Shown piece after piece: positions 11,708 to 21,165 of a DNA stretch of 45,162 bases. Source of the DNA: an uncultured Alistipes sp. GTDB lineage: Bacteria > Bacteroidota > Bacteroidia > Bacteroidales > Rikenellaceae. Under the pieces are notes generated by a model, which did no database searches, was not told the DNA's origin, and saw only the letters and a program-made list of their open reading frames with translations. The position numbers and the translations under genes are program-made. The stretch lies in NCBI GenBank assembly GCA_900550375.1, contig URRP01000018.1, forward strand, positions 1-45,162. Direction: 5' to 3'. Within the stretch, counting starts at the first letter, position 1, and each line of letters begins with the position of its first letter.

Positions 11708-13905
11708 CACGAACGAAAAAACAAACCCATAACGGCAGCGAACGCGCCGCCCTGATTCTGGAGCTGTTCCGGCAGCTGCCCGACAACAAATTTTCGCTGC
11801 GCCACCTCGCTTCGGCGTCGGGCGACGCAAGCAAGGAGGGACGCCGCGAGACGATGCAGATCGTCGAGCAGCTGCTCGCAACGGGCGTCATCGAGAGCTG
11901 CTCGCGCGAAAAGTACCGTCTGAGTCCCGCGCAGCGTCCCCGCCTCGAAGGCGTCGTCGAGATGCTGGCTACCGGCTCGATGTTCGTGCGGGTGGAGGGG
12001 ATGGAGCAGCAGATCTTCATCCACTCGCGCAACTCGCTCAACGCCCTCGACGGCGATCGCGTGCAGCTGGTCGTGACCCGCAAGGCACGGAGCAGCAACG
12101 CCCCCGAAGGCGAGATCACGGCCATCGTCGAACGCAGCCGCAAGCGCTACGTCGGTACGGCCGAAGTCAGCGAACACACGATTTTCGTGCGCATCGACTC
12201 GCGCAAGATGCCCGTCGACGTCTACCTCCACAAACGCGACGGCGCCGACGTGAAGAGCGGCGACAAGGTCGTGGTGCGCATCGTAGAGTGGGCGCCCGGC
12301 TCGAAGAGTCCCGTGGGTGAGCTGATCGACATCTTGGGCAAGGCGGGTGAGAACGATACCGAGATGCACGCCATTCTGGCCGAATACGACCTGCCCTACC
12401 GTTTCGAACCGGAGGTCGAGGCGGCGGCCGAAGCCATCCCGGGTGAAATCACCAAAAAGGACTTCGCCGAACGGCGCGATTTCCGTCAAACGACGACCTT
12501 CACTGTCGACCCTGCCGACGCCAAGGACTTCGACGATGCGCTGTCGGTACGTAAAGTCAGCGACGACGTCTGGGAGATAGGCGTCCATATCGCCGACGTA
12601 ACCCATTACGTGCGCCCCGGCTCGGTGGTCGACACCGAAGCCGAAACGCGCGGCACGTCGGTCTATCTGGTCGACCGCACGGTGCCGATGCTGCCCGAAC
12701 GGCTCAGCAACGAGCTTTGCTCGCTGCGGCCGCACGAGGAGAGCCTCTGTTTCTCGGCGGTCTTCACCCTCAACGAAAACCTCGAGATCCTCGACGAATG
12801 GTTCGGCCGCACGGTGATCCACTCCGACCGCCGCTTCGCCTACGAAGAGGCACAGCAGGTGATCGAGACCGGCACGGGCGACTACGCCGAGGAGATCCTC
12901 ACGCTCAACCGGCTGGCGCAGGCCATGCGCCGCGAGCGGTTCCGCAACGGCGCGATCAGCTTCGACCGCGCCGAGGCCAAGTTCAAGCTCGACGAGAAGG
13001 GCAAACCGCTGGGCGTCTATTTCAAGGAGCAGAAAGAGGCCAATCAGATGATCGAGGAGTTCATGCTGCTGGCCAACCGCCGCGTGGCCGAGTTCTGCGG
13101 CAAGATGAAAGGCCGCAAGTCGGGCCGCACGATGGTCTACCGCGTCCACGACGAACCGAACATCGACAAATTGCAGAGCTTCCGGCAGTTCATCCTCCGC
13201 TTCGGACACATCTTCAAGGCTGCCGAAGGACGCCCCGTGGCCAAGGAGATGAACAAACTCTTCCAGAAGGTCAAGGGCCGTCCCGAGGAGAACGTCGTCA
13301 CGACGTTGGCCGTGCGGTCGATGGCCAAAGCCTACTACACCACCGACAACATCGGCCACTACGGACTGGCCTTCCCCTACTACACCCACTTCACCTCGCC
13401 GATCCGCCGTTACCCTGACATGATGGTACACCGGCTGCTGGCCCACTATCTCGAAGGCGGCAAGGCGATCGACAAGGCGAAGTTCGAAGCGCTGTGCGAA
13501 CACGCTTCGGAGCGCGAAGTGATCGCCGCCGAGGCCGAACGCGCCTCGATCAAGTATAAGATGGTCGAATTCATGCAGGCACGCTTGGGCGAGGAGTTCG
13601 CCGGCCATATTTCGGGCATCACCGAGTGGGGTATCTTCGTCGAGATCGACGAGAACCACATCGAAGGACTGGTGGCGATGCGTGATATGCACGACGACTT
13701 CTACGACTTCGATCCGGCGGAGTATACCATCACGGGCCGTTCGACGGGCCGCCGCTTCACGCTGGGCGACGCCGTGCGCATTCGTGTCAAGCGCGCCGAT
13801 CTGCAGAAACGCCAGCTCGACTTCGATCTGGTGCTTCCCGATGCTCCGCAGCCGAACGCACCGCAGAGAGGGCGCAAAGGGCCGCAGGTAAAACGCCGCC
13901 GGTGA
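11704..13905 (+). CDS. rnr: Ribonuclease R
   Basis: Processive 3'-to-5' exoribonuclease of the RNB family, 733 residues. An N-terminal helix-turn-helix and cold-shock OB domains come first. The RNB catalytic core has the Asp cluster DPADAKDFDDAL (about 268-279) and HFTSPIRRYPD (about 562). An S1 domain follows (about 625-715, GHISGITEWGIFVEI), then a short basic tail ending KRRR. It degrades structured RNA and supports RNA quality control. The start overlaps the M20 stop by 4 nt, and the stop overlaps the next start. Confidence 0.96.
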   Translation: MTRTKKQTHNGSERAALILELFRQLPDNKFSLRHLASASGDASKEGRRETMQIVEQLLATGVIESCSREKYRLSPAQRPRLEGVVEMLATGSMFVRVEGMEQQIFIHSRNSLNALDGDRVQLVVTRKARSSNAPEGEITAIVERSRKRYVGTAEVSEHTIFVRIDSRKMPVDVYLHKRDGADVKSGDKVVVRIVEWAPGSKSPVGELIDILGKAGENDTEMHAILAEYDLPYRFEPEVEAAAEAIPGEITKKDFAERRDFRQTTTFTVDPADAKDFDDALSVRKVSDDVWEIGVHIADVTHYVRPGSVVDTEAETRGTSVYLVDRTVPMLPERLSNELCSLRPHEESLCFSAVFTLNENLEILDEWFGRTVIHSDRRFAYEEAQQVIETGTGDYAEEILTLNRLAQAMRRERFRNGAISFDRAEAKFKLDEKGKPLGVYFKEQKEANQMIEEFMLLANRRVAEFCGKMKGRKSGRTMVYRVHDEPNIDKLQSFRQFILRFGHIFKAAEGRPVAKEMNKLFQKVKGRPEENVVTTLAVRSMAKAYYTTDNIGHYGLAFPYYTHFTSPIRRYPDMMVHRLLAHYLEGGKAIDKAKFEALCEHASEREVIAAEAERASIKYKMVEFMQARLGEEFAGHISGITEWGIFVEIDENHIEGLVAMRDMHDDFYDFDPAEYTITGRSTGRRFTLGDAVRIRVKRADLQKRQLDFDLVLPDAPQPNAPQRGRKGPQVKRRR

Positions 13906-15008
13906 TGGACGTCGGGATTCTCGACAAAGCCGTGCGGCGCGAGCCGCTCACGCACGACGAGGCCTACGCACTTTACGAGCGCACGCCCGTGCAGGAGCTG
14001 GCGGCGGCTGCCGACGCCGTGCGGCGTGCAACGGTCGCCGACCCACAGGTCGTGACGTGGCAGATCGACCGCAACGTCAACATCACCAACGTCTGCATCT
14101 CGGGCTGCAAGTTCTGTAATTTCCACTGCAAGCCGCACGACACGCAGCGGGCCTTCATCACCACGCGCGAGGAGTACCGCGAAAAGATTGCGCAAACGCT
14201 TGCGCTGGGCGGCGACCAGCTGCTGCTGCAGGGCGGACTGCATCCGCAGCTCGGTATCGGATTCTACGAAGAGCTGTTCCGCGACCTGAAACAGCTCTCC
14301 CCCCGCATCCGGCTCCACGCGCTCGGTGCACCCGAAGTAGCGCATATCGCCCGCGTGAGCGGCCTCACGACCCTCGAAACGCTGCGCCGCCTCGTAGCCG
14401 CCGGACTGGACTCGCTGCCGGGCGCCGGCGCCGAAATCCTCGATCCCGACGTGCGGCGTACGATCTCGCCCGCCAAACCGTCGGTCGGATCGTGGCTCGA
14501 AGTGATGCACGAAGCCCATACGCTGGGACTGGCCACCTCGGCCACGATGATGTACGGCCATATCGAGACGCCGCGCCAGCGTGTCGACCATCTGCTCACG
14601 ATCCGCGACCTGCAGGCGCGTTGTCCCGAAGGGAAACCCGGTTTTCTGGCCTTCATCCCGTGGATTTTCCGTTCGACGGGCACGCGGCTCGAAGCGGAGG
14701 GAGTAGCGACCGATTTTTCACCGCTCGAATACATCCGCATCATCGCCGTCAGCCGGCTGCTGCTGAACAACATCCCCAACATACAGGCTTCGTGGCTCAC
14801 CGTAGGCCGCCAGACGGCGCAGACGGCGCTCCACAGCGGCGCCAACGATATGGGATCGATCATGATCGAGGAACACGTCGTCTCGTCGGCCGGCGCCGAC
14901 AACCGGTTCGACGCCGAAGGTATTCAGCAGGCGATCCGCGAAGCGGGCTTCACGCCGCGTCTGCGCAACCAGCTCTACGAACTGCGGCCGTGGCCGCTCA
15001 ACGACTGA
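13905..15008 (+). CDS. mqnC: Cyclic dehypoxanthinyl futalosine synthase (radical SAM)
   Basis: Radical SAM enzyme of 367 residues. The cluster motif is CISGCKFC (CX3CX2C, about residues 67-74). MqnC features visible are NVNITNVC, QLLLQGG, GAGAEILDPDVR, SATMMYGHIE, FIPWIFRSTGT and a long C-terminal segment (RLLLNNIPNIQASW, SGANDMGSIMIEEHV). MqnC cyclises dehypoxanthine futalosine in the futalosine route to menaquinone. MqnE is the closest alternative, but the tail and GHIE motif favour MqnC. The ATG at 13905 overlaps the rnr stop (TGATG). A GTG one codon earlier is also possible. No other menaquinone gene is in the window. Confidence 0.88.
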   Translation: MDVGILDKAVRREPLTHDEAYALYERTPVQELAAAADAVRRATVADPQVVTWQIDRNVNITNVCISGCKFCNFHCKPHDTQRAFITTREEYREKIAQTLALGGDQLLLQGGLHPQLGIGFYEELFRDLKQLSPRIRLHALGAPEVAHIARVSGLTTLETLRRLVAAGLDSLPGAGAEILDPDVRRTISPAKPSVGSWLEVMHEAHTLGLATSATMMYGHIETPRQRVDHLLTIRDLQARCPEGKPGFLAFIPWIFRSTGTRLEAEGVATDFSPLEYIRIIAVSRLLLNNIPNIQASWLTVGRQTAQTALHSGANDMGSIMIEEHVVSSAGADNRFDAEGIQQAIREAGFTPRLRNQLYELRPWPLND

Positions 15009-15012
15009 GCCT

Positions 15013-15489
15013 GTGGAGGGTTTCTTGGATACGATCACGCAGTTCTGCATCGACTGGGGCTATTGGGGACTCTTCCTCTCGGCCTTTGTGGCGGGAAGCA
15101 TCGTCCCCTTCAGTTCGGAGGTGGTGATGGTAGTGCTCGTCCGCATGGGACTCGACCCCGCACTCTGTCTGCTGGCCGCTGCAACGGGCAATACCGCCGG
15201 CGGCATGACCTGTTACTGGATCGGCCATCTGGGCAAACGCGAATGGTTCAGTAAGTACTTAGGCATCAGCGAAAAACAGCTCGACCGCGCCGGACGGTTC
15301 CTCGCCGGAAAGGGGGCGTGGAGCGCTTTTTTTGCCTTCCTGCCCTACATCGGCGAGGCGATCGCCATTCTGCTGGGATTGATGCGCAGCAACGTCTGGA
15401 TCACCACGCTGGCGATGTTTCTGGGCAAGGCGCTGCGCTACATTGCCATCCTCTATGCCGTGCAGGGTGCAGCATCCCTTGTGATGTAA
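15013..15489 (+). CDS. DedA/YqaA-type small membrane protein
   Basis: Inner-membrane protein of 158 residues with about four hydrophobic segments, resembling the YqaA branch of the DedA (SNARE-associated) family. It has the GxxVPFSSEVVM re-entrant segment near residue 30, an N-T-A-G-G-M glycine pair and a conserved F-L-P-Y-I-GE motif. The function is unproven: DedA proteins are linked to lipid flipping and proton-motive-force homeostasis. It starts with GTG 4 nt after mqnC and continues the operon. Confidence 0.8.
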   Translation: MEGFLDTITQFCIDWGYWGLFLSAFVAGSIVPFSSEVVMVVLVRMGLDPALCLLAAATGNTAGGMTCYWIGHLGKREWFSKYLGISEKQLDRAGRFLAGKGAWSAFFAFLPYIGEAIAILLGLMRSNVWITTLAMFLGKALRYIAILYAVQGAASLVM

Positions 15490-15525
15490 GCCTCGGCGCG
15501 ATTGTTGCACACCATCCAAAGCCTT

Positions 15526-16464
15526 ATGAAACGAATCATCGCAGGGGGAATCGCCCTCATGGGAATCCTCCTCTCAGCAAATGCACAGGACATGAAACCG
15601 CTCACACCCGACGAGCGTCGGATCATCGTCGACAAAGGAACCGAAGCTCCCTTCACGGGAAAATACTACAAACACGACGCGCGCGGTCTCTACCGCTGCC
15701 GCCAATGCGGCGCACCCCTCTACCGTTCGCAAGACAAGTTCGACTCGGGGTGCGGCTGGCCCGCCTTCGACGACGAGATTCCGGGTGCCGTGCGCCGCAC
15801 GCCCGACGCCGACGGCCGGCGCACCGAGATCACCTGCGCCCGCTGCGGCGCCCATCTGGGACACGTCTTCTCGGGCGAGCGTTTCACCGACAAGAATACG
15901 CGCCACTGCGTCAACTCGCTCTCGCTCGACTTCGTACCGGTGTCGGAAAGTTCCGACAAAACACCCGCCGAAGCGGCTGCGGCAACCGAAACAACGATCT
16001 TCGCCGGCGGCTGTTTCTGGGGCGTGGAGTACCTGATGGAGCAGCAGCCCGGAGTCCTTGCGGTCGAATCGGGCTACATCGGCGGCCGCACCGAACGCCC
16101 GACCTACAAGGAGGTGAGCAGCCACGCCACGGGACATGCCGAGGCGGTGCGCGTGAGCTTCGATCCGTCGAAAGTCTCCTACGAGACGCTCGCACGGCTC
16201 TTCTTCGAGATTCACGATCCCACGCAAATCGACCGGCAGGGACCGGACGTCGGGGATCAGTACCGCTCCGAAATCTTCTACACCTCACCCGAACAACGCG
16301 CCGTAGCCGAACGGCTCATCGCCCTGCTGCGGCAGAAAGGCTACCGCGTCGCCACGCGCGTAACGCCCGCCGGCGTCTTCTGGCCCGCCGAAGCCTATCA
16401 TCAGGACTACTACCGCCGCAAAGGGACGCTTCCCTACTGCCACGCCTACACCCGCCGCTTCTGA
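15526..16464 (+). CDS. Exported bifunctional methionine sulfoxide reductase MsrB-MsrA
   Basis: Fusion of 312 residues that reduces both isomers of methionine sulfoxide in proteins outside the cytoplasm. A signal peptide ends SANA before Gln21; the start at MKRII is chosen because the eight upstream residues add nothing to the signal. MsrB comes first (about 25-140), with zinc Cys58/61 and Cys104/107, Cys76 in GCGWPAF and catalytic Cys128 in RHCVNS. MsrA follows (about 155-310), with catalytic Cys163 in GGCFWG. The order B-then-A is the reverse of many fusions. Peroxiredoxin and thioredoxin genes directly downstream suggest a shared oxidative-stress role; how electrons reach the periplasmic enzyme is not shown here. 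Confidence 0.93.
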   Translation: MKRIIAGGIALMGILLSANAQDMKPLTPDERRIIVDKGTEAPFTGKYYKHDARGLYRCRQCGAPLYRSQDKFDSGCGWPAFDDEIPGAVRRTPDADGRRTEITCARCGAHLGHVFSGERFTDKNTRHCVNSLSLDFVPVSESSDKTPAEAAAATETTIFAGGCFWGVEYLMEQQPGVLAVESGYIGGRTERPTYKEVSSHATGHAEAVRVSFDPSKVSYETLARLFFEIHDPTQIDRQGPDVGDQYRSEIFYTSPEQRAVAERLIALLRQKGYRVATRVTPAGVFWPAEAYHQDYYRRKGTLPYCHAYTRRF

Positions 16465-16533
16465 AGCCGCCTCACTACTTCCAGAGAGTTTCTTCCGGTC
16501 GATGGCAGCATCACACCGTTAAAAAGAAACGAT

Positions 16534-17241
16534 ATGGAAAATTTGAACACCACTCCCCTGCCGCGCATCGGCGATAAGGCCCCGTCGTTCGAGGCCGTCA
16601 CCACGCAAGGCCCGATCCGCTTCCCGGAAGATTACGCCGGACGCTGGATCATTCTCTTCAGCCACCCGTCGGATTTCACGCCGGTCTGCACCTCCGAGTT
16701 CATGACCTTCGCGGCGCGCAGCGCCGAATTCGAAGCGCTCAACTGCCAGCTCGTCGGCCTCTCGGTCGACGGATTGTACAGCCACATCGCATGGCTGCGC
16801 ACCATCCACGACAAGATCGTCTACCGCGGAATGCAGCACGTCGAGGTGCGATTCCCGCTGATTGCCGACCTCCAGATGAAGGTCGCCAACCTCTACGGCA
16901 TGATCCAGCCGGGCGAAAGCTCCACGTCGGCCGTCCGTGCCGTCTTCTTCATCGATCCCGATGCGACGATTCGCGCCGTGATCTATTATCCGCTGGCGCT
17001 GGGCCGCAACTTCGACGAGATCAAGCGCGTGCTCGTCGGCCTTCAGGCCATCGACCGCTACAACGTCGCCCTGCCCGCCGACTGGCACCCGGGCGACGAA
17101 GCGATCGTCCCCACCGCCTCGTCGTCGGCCGCTGCCGAGGAGCGCATGACACGCCCCGCCGAAGGGACGCAATGTTACGATTGGTTCTTCTGCACACGCC
17201 CGCTACCGCAGGAAGAGAGCGAAGAGGTTCCCGTACAATAA
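16534..17241 (+). CDS. Peroxiredoxin, archaeal-type Prx6 family
   Basis: Thiol peroxidase of 235 residues without a signal peptide, so cytoplasmic. The peroxidatic Cys52 lies in PSDFTPVCTSE. The sequence follows the Prx6 pattern, with LSVDGLYSHIAWL and a long C-terminal dimer segment. Two more cysteines near the end, Cys214 and Cys220, form a CX5C pair in CYDWFFC. This arrangement is known from archaeal peroxiredoxins such as the Aeropyrum pernix enzyme, where the C-terminal Cys resolves the disulfide. Thioredoxin, the usual reductant, is encoded 18 nt downstream. Confidence 0.92.
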   Translation: MENLNTTPLPRIGDKAPSFEAVTTQGPIRFPEDYAGRWIILFSHPSDFTPVCTSEFMTFAARSAEFEALNCQLVGLSVDGLYSHIAWLRTIHDKIVYRGMQHVEVRFPLIADLQMKVANLYGMIQPGESSTSAVRAVFFIDPDATIRAVIYYPLALGRNFDEIKRVLVGLQAIDRYNVALPADWHPGDEAIVPTASSSAAAEERMTRPAEGTQCYDWFFCTRPLPQEESEEVPVQ

Positions 17242-17259
17242 CCGTAAAAGACTGCAATC

Positions 17260-17637
17260 ATGGCAACCACACATCTGACCAAAGCCGAATTTTCGGAAAA
17301 AATCGCCAATCTCGACTCCGCCATCACCGAATGGCACTATCTGGGCTCGCGTCCTGCCGTCGTGGATTTCTACGCGACATGGTGCGGACCCTGCCGCACG
17401 CTCGGACCGATCCTCGAAGAACTCTCGGAGGAGTATGCCGGTGAGGTCGATATCTACAAGGTCGACATCGACCGCGAACAGGAGCTGGCCGCAGCCTTCG
17501 GCGTGCGTTCCGTTCCCACGCTGCTCTTCATTCCCGCCAGCGGAATGCCGCAGATGGCTACCGGAGCGCTCCCGAAGCAGACGCTGCGCGAAGCTATCGG
17601 AGAGCTGCTGCTGAAACTCCCCGCCGCCGAAGCCTGA
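17260..17637 (+). CDS. Thioredoxin
   Basis: Thioredoxin of 125 residues with the active site WCGPC (Cys42, Cys45) and the cis-Pro loop RSVPTLL. There is no signal peptide, so it is cytoplasmic. The N-terminal 30 residues are longer than in E. coli TrxA (108 residues). It is the last gene of the run and probably reduces the adjacent peroxiredoxin. A strong terminator follows. Confidence 0.93.
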   Translation: MATTHLTKAEFSEKIANLDSAITEWHYLGSRPAVVDFYATWCGPCRTLGPILEELSEEYAGEVDIYKVDIDREQELAAAFGVRSVPTLLFIPASGMPQMATGALPKQTLREAIGELLLKLPAAEA

Positions 17638-17649
17638 TCCCGCATACGT

Positions 17650-17690
17650 AGAAGCCGGACGTCATCTCGATGACGTCCGGCTTCTGTTTT
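17650..17690. terminator. Bidirectional terminator between convergent genes
   Basis: A perfect 16-bp stem (17650-17665 with 17670-17685) closes on the tetraloop CTCG. On the plus strand it is followed by GTTTT, ending the thioredoxin operon. It also lies 20 nt beyond the stop of the minus-strand TonB receptor gene and can serve it, although the T tract on that side is poor. Confidence 0.9.
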
Positions 17691-17705
17691 GCTGCGAACC
17701 TCCGC

Positions 17706-20700
17706 TTAGAAAGTCACGCGCAGTCCCAGCTGCATGTGCCAGCGCGAAAGGACGTCGCTCGTAGAGAGCTCCTGACCCGAGAAGACATAACCCTTGGGCG
17801 TATAGTTGCCGTCGGCAGTCTCCTGCATTCCCGTAATACCCAGAATCTGAAGATTGTAGGTACCCGGATAGTAACGGCCCCAGCTGCGGTTCAACAGGTT
17901 GCCCACATTCATAATGTCGATCGAGAACTGCACCTTGGCGTTGTTCTTCTTGCAGTAGATAACGTTCTCGGAGATATGGAAATCGAAATGATGCTCGAAG
18001 GGAGCCTGCGCGCCGCACCGCTCGGCAAACTCGCCGCGATGCTCCTTCGCGTACTTGTCGCTCTCGACCCACTGCTTGAACATCGACTTGTTCTGGGCGG
18101 CGGTACGCGTCGTCACCGTCGTCTTTTCACCCGTCACGGGATCGGTCTTCGTGACCTGCGTATCGACCCAGTTCATCTTGTCGATCTCGCCGTCGGTGGG
18201 GATATACATCATCGAGTTGCCGCGCCATCCGTCGCCGTTGTAATCGGCGCTCTCGTTCAGCGTCAGACTGTACCGCTGCCCCGAATATCCCCGATAGACC
18301 AGCCCCACGACCGTCTGCAAACGGCCGTCGGCATAGGGACGCGAGGTGTACGACAGCGAAGCGTTGAGGCGGTGCGGAATATCGAACATCGAGAACGACA
18401 ACTCGTTGGGATCGTTCGTATTGCGGGCGTAGTTATACTTCCAGTTGGAATAGGCCACCGACGACCCGCCGTCGTTGACCGAGTAGGAATGTCCGAAACT
18501 GTACGACACCATCAGATCCATGCCGATGTTGAAATGTTTCTGAACCATCGCGCTCAGGTTGTAAGTATATCCCTTGTTCGTATTGCGCAGATTGACGATC
18601 GACGCGAATTCGCCGATATTCGTCGTATAGTAGGTACAACTGTTGTCGGGATTGGCCGCTTCCTGCGAAATGGCATAGACCTTCTTCCCCTCGTCCTTGG
18701 CGGCGAGATTCTCGAAATAGACGTTGTTCATCGTCTTGGAGTAGATGCCCTCGACGGTGAATTTCCAGCCGCTTTCGAGCGACAGTTCATAGGCGAGATT
18801 GGCGCGGAACACCTGCGGATACTTGAAATTCTTGGCGGCGATGGCGATGTCGGGATTGGCACCGTCTCCCACCTTCACGGGATCCTTTGCAAGGGGAGGA
18901 AGCGTATGACCGTATTTCGTTTCGGCCGTCACGGTCTTCAGCTCGACACCCGTGTTGTTATAGATGTTCGAAATCCAGACGAACGGCACGCGGCCGGTGA
19001 AGAGACCCGCGCCGCCGCGCAGCAGATTGCGGTGGTTCTCGTCCATATACCAGCGGAAGCCCATACGGGGCGACCAAAGTACCTTGGTCGAGGGGGTGCG
19101 GCCCACATTGTTGCGCCCGCCCTCGGCGAATGCGCTCGAATTGAATTTGTCGTTGGCCATCGGATCGGAGAAGAGCACCGGAATATCGATGCGCAGACCG
19201 TAGCCCAGCGTAAAGCGGCGGCTGGGTTTCCACTCGTCCTGCGCATAGAATCCGAACTGCGCGGCGTTGAGCGTGGCAGCCCAGATCGGATTGCCCGTCA
19301 GCGCCTCGTCGGCATACTTATACTGGTACTTATACGCATTGTCCGTAACGAAATCGTTGATCGAATTGTAGTAGTACGAACCGTTGACCGCCTGCATGAA
19401 GAGGTTGTTCATATGGTAGATTTCGTTGTGCGTACCGAACGTGAAGGTATGCGTACCCTTGTACCACGAGAGGTTGTCAGTGATGATGTAGACATCCTGA
19501 TCGAGTTTGTTGGCGCCCGACGAATACTCGGTGCCGATATAGATCTTCTTGCCGTCGAATCCGTTCATGTTGTCGATCTGCACCGTCGGGCCCTGATAGG
19601 CGACTTCACGGTTGTCGCGCACGAGCGTGGCACCCACACGCAGCTCGTTCGACAGATTGTCCGTGAGACGGGAGTTCAGCTCGACGACCACCGAATGCGT
19701 CCGGTCCGTAATCCGGTAGGCGCTGTTCTTGAAATAATAGGTGTTGGCGCCCGAACCGTAGACATCCTGATAGGCGTCCTTCAGCTGATAACGGACGGCC
19801 AGCTTGTTGTTGCGGTTGATGTTCCAATCCACACGGGCCATGACATCCACCGACTGCTTGCCCGAATCGCCGTGGCCGTAGGAATCGCGGATTCCGGTCG
19901 CCGCCTCGTAGCGGTCGGCGATCTCTTTGGCCTGATCCTCGCTCAGATACCCCGACGTGTATCCGGGGAAGTAGCTCGAAGGATACTTCTCCTTGTAGAA
20001 CTCTCCGCTGACGAAGAAGAAGAGCTTGTCCTTGAGAATCGGTCCGCCGAGCGTCACGCCATAGGTCTGCGTCGACTGTTTCTCGAGCTTCGAACGGCGC
20101 ACGGCCTTGACCGAGCCGTCGCTCTGGACCTTGTAAACGTAATCGTGGTCGCCGTTGCCGGCGGTGGTGCCGAAGAAATCCTGATTGTTATAGTAGGTGT
20201 AGGCCGAGCCTTTGAAGGCGTTGGTACCCGACTTGGTGATGGCGTTGATGCCGCCGCCCGTGAACCCGCTCTGACGGACGTCGAAAGGAGCCACGACGAC
20301 CTGAATCTCCTCGATGGCATCCAGCGACACGGCATTTGTACCCGTCTGACCGCCGTTCGTACCCGTCGGCGAGAGTCCGAAGACATCGTTCGACACGGCG
20401 CCGTCGATCTGGAATGAGTTGTAGCGGTTGTTGGCGCCGGCAAACGACATACCTCCCTGTTTGTTGACGCTGGCTTGCGGAGTCATCTTCACGATGTCGT
20501 AGATACTGCGGTTGATCGTCGGCGTCGTCGCGATCGCCTGCGCCGTGAAGTTGGTGGCAGCGCCTGTCTTGCTCGCATCGAAGCGGTTCGCCCCCGTACT
20601 GACGATGATGATGGCATCGAGTTCGGTCGACTCCTTCAATTGTACGTCCAGCGTGTAGGTCGTACCCAGCGACAGCATGATGTCGGTGTATTCGACCGCA

Positions 20701-20954
20701 GCGTATCCCACGTAGGATATCTTCACCGTATAAGGACCGCCCGTACGCATACCCTGAATGGCAAAACGGCCGTCGATATTCGACACCGCGCCATATTGCG
20801 TACCCGAAGGCACGTGCACGGCGATCACCGTAGCACCCACAAGCGGCTGGTTCTGCTCATCGGTGACCATACCGTCCATCGAGGCCGTCGTCACCTGAGC
20901 CGACACGGAACAAACCGCGAAAAGCGATAAAAACAAAAAGGCAAGTTTCTTCAT
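17706..20954 (-). CDS. TonB-dependent outer-membrane receptor, Oar-like
   Basis: Outer-membrane protein of 1082 residues. The signal peptide ends SVSA before Gln20. A carboxypeptidase-regulatory-like beta sandwich (about 20-108) is followed by a TonB plug (about 125-250, with QIDGAVSNDVFG) and a large beta barrel ending in Phe. The architecture and the plug segment GGGINAITKSGTN fit the Oar family rather than SusC: no SusD partner is encoded nearby and it is a single-gene unit. The ligand is unknown. A -7 box lies about 130 nt upstream (21092 to 21085). Confidence 0.92.
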   Translation of the reverse strand: MKKLAFLFLSLFAVCSVSAQVTTASMDGMVTDEQNQPLVGATVIAVHVPSGTQYGAVSNIDGRFAIQGMRTGGPYTVKISYVGYAAVEYTDIMLSLGTTYTLDVQLKESTELDAIIIVSTGANRFDASKTGAATNFTAQAIATTPTINRSIYDIVKMTPQASVNKQGGMSFAGANNRYNSFQIDGAVSNDVFGLSPTGTNGGQTGTNAVSLDAIEEIQVVVAPFDVRQSGFTGGGINAITKSGTNAFKGSAYTYYNNQDFFGTTAGNGDHDYVYKVQSDGSVKAVRRSKLEKQSTQTYGVTLGGPILKDKLFFFVSGEFYKEKYPSSYFPGYTSGYLSEDQAKEIADRYEAATGIRDSYGHGDSGKQSVDVMARVDWNINRNNKLAVRYQLKDAYQDVYGSGANTYYFKNSAYRITDRTHSVVVELNSRLTDNLSNELRVGATLVRDNREVAYQGPTVQIDNMNGFDGKKIYIGTEYSSGANKLDQDVYIITDNLSWYKGTHTFTFGTHNEIYHMNNLFMQAVNGSYYYNSINDFVTDNAYKYQYKYADEALTGNPIWAATLNAAQFGFYAQDEWKPSRRFTLGYGLRIDIPVLFSDPMANDKFNSSAFAEGGRNNVGRTPSTKVLWSPRMGFRWYMDENHRNLLRGGAGLFTGRVPFVWISNIYNNTGVELKTVTAETKYGHTLPPLAKDPVKVGDGANPDIAIAAKNFKYPQVFRANLAYELSLESGWKFTVEGIYSKTMNNVYFENLAAKDEGKKVYAISQEAANPDNSCTYYTTNIGEFASIVNLRNTNKGYTYNLSAMVQKHFNIGMDLMVSYSFGHSYSVNDGGSSVAYSNWKYNYARNTNDPNELSFSMFDIPHRLNASLSYTSRPYADGRLQTVVGLVYRGYSGQRYSLTLNESADYNGDGWRGNSMMYIPTDGEIDKMNWVDTQVTKTDPVTGEKTTVTTRTAAQNKSMFKQWVESDKYAKEHRGEFAERCGAQAPFEHHFDFHISENVIYCKKNNAKVQFSIDIMNVGNLLNRSWGRYYPGTYNLQILGITGMQETADGNYTPKGYVFSGQELSTSDVLSRWHMQLGLRVTF

Positions 20955-21084
20955 AAAAAATAGGGTTAAATTATAATGGAGATACGTATTTCACTTCGTT
21001 CAGCCCGTACCCGCTCCGCACAAAAGAATCGTATGCGGCCATTTACTATGCATTCGGGTTCTACACAACCGTTGGAATCCGCAG

Positions 21085-21092
21085 CAAAGATA
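21085..21092 (-). promoter_or_regulatory. Promoter -7 box of the TonB receptor gene
   Basis: TATCTTTG on the minus strand. The -33 position is T-rich but has no TTG. The leader would be about 125 nt. No riboswitch is recognised in it. Confidence 0.5.
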
Positions 21093-21165
21093 GCATTTTC
21101 CTTCAAATTAAAAACGTTTACGCATATATTTATAAAATAGAGCCAACAGACTTCCGCCCAAACAG

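Noticed and set aside
17670..20417. 915-codon plus-strand frame opposite the TonB receptor
   Set aside because: Antisense shadow without start signals or known domain; the minus strand encodes a full receptor with signal peptide and terminal Phe.
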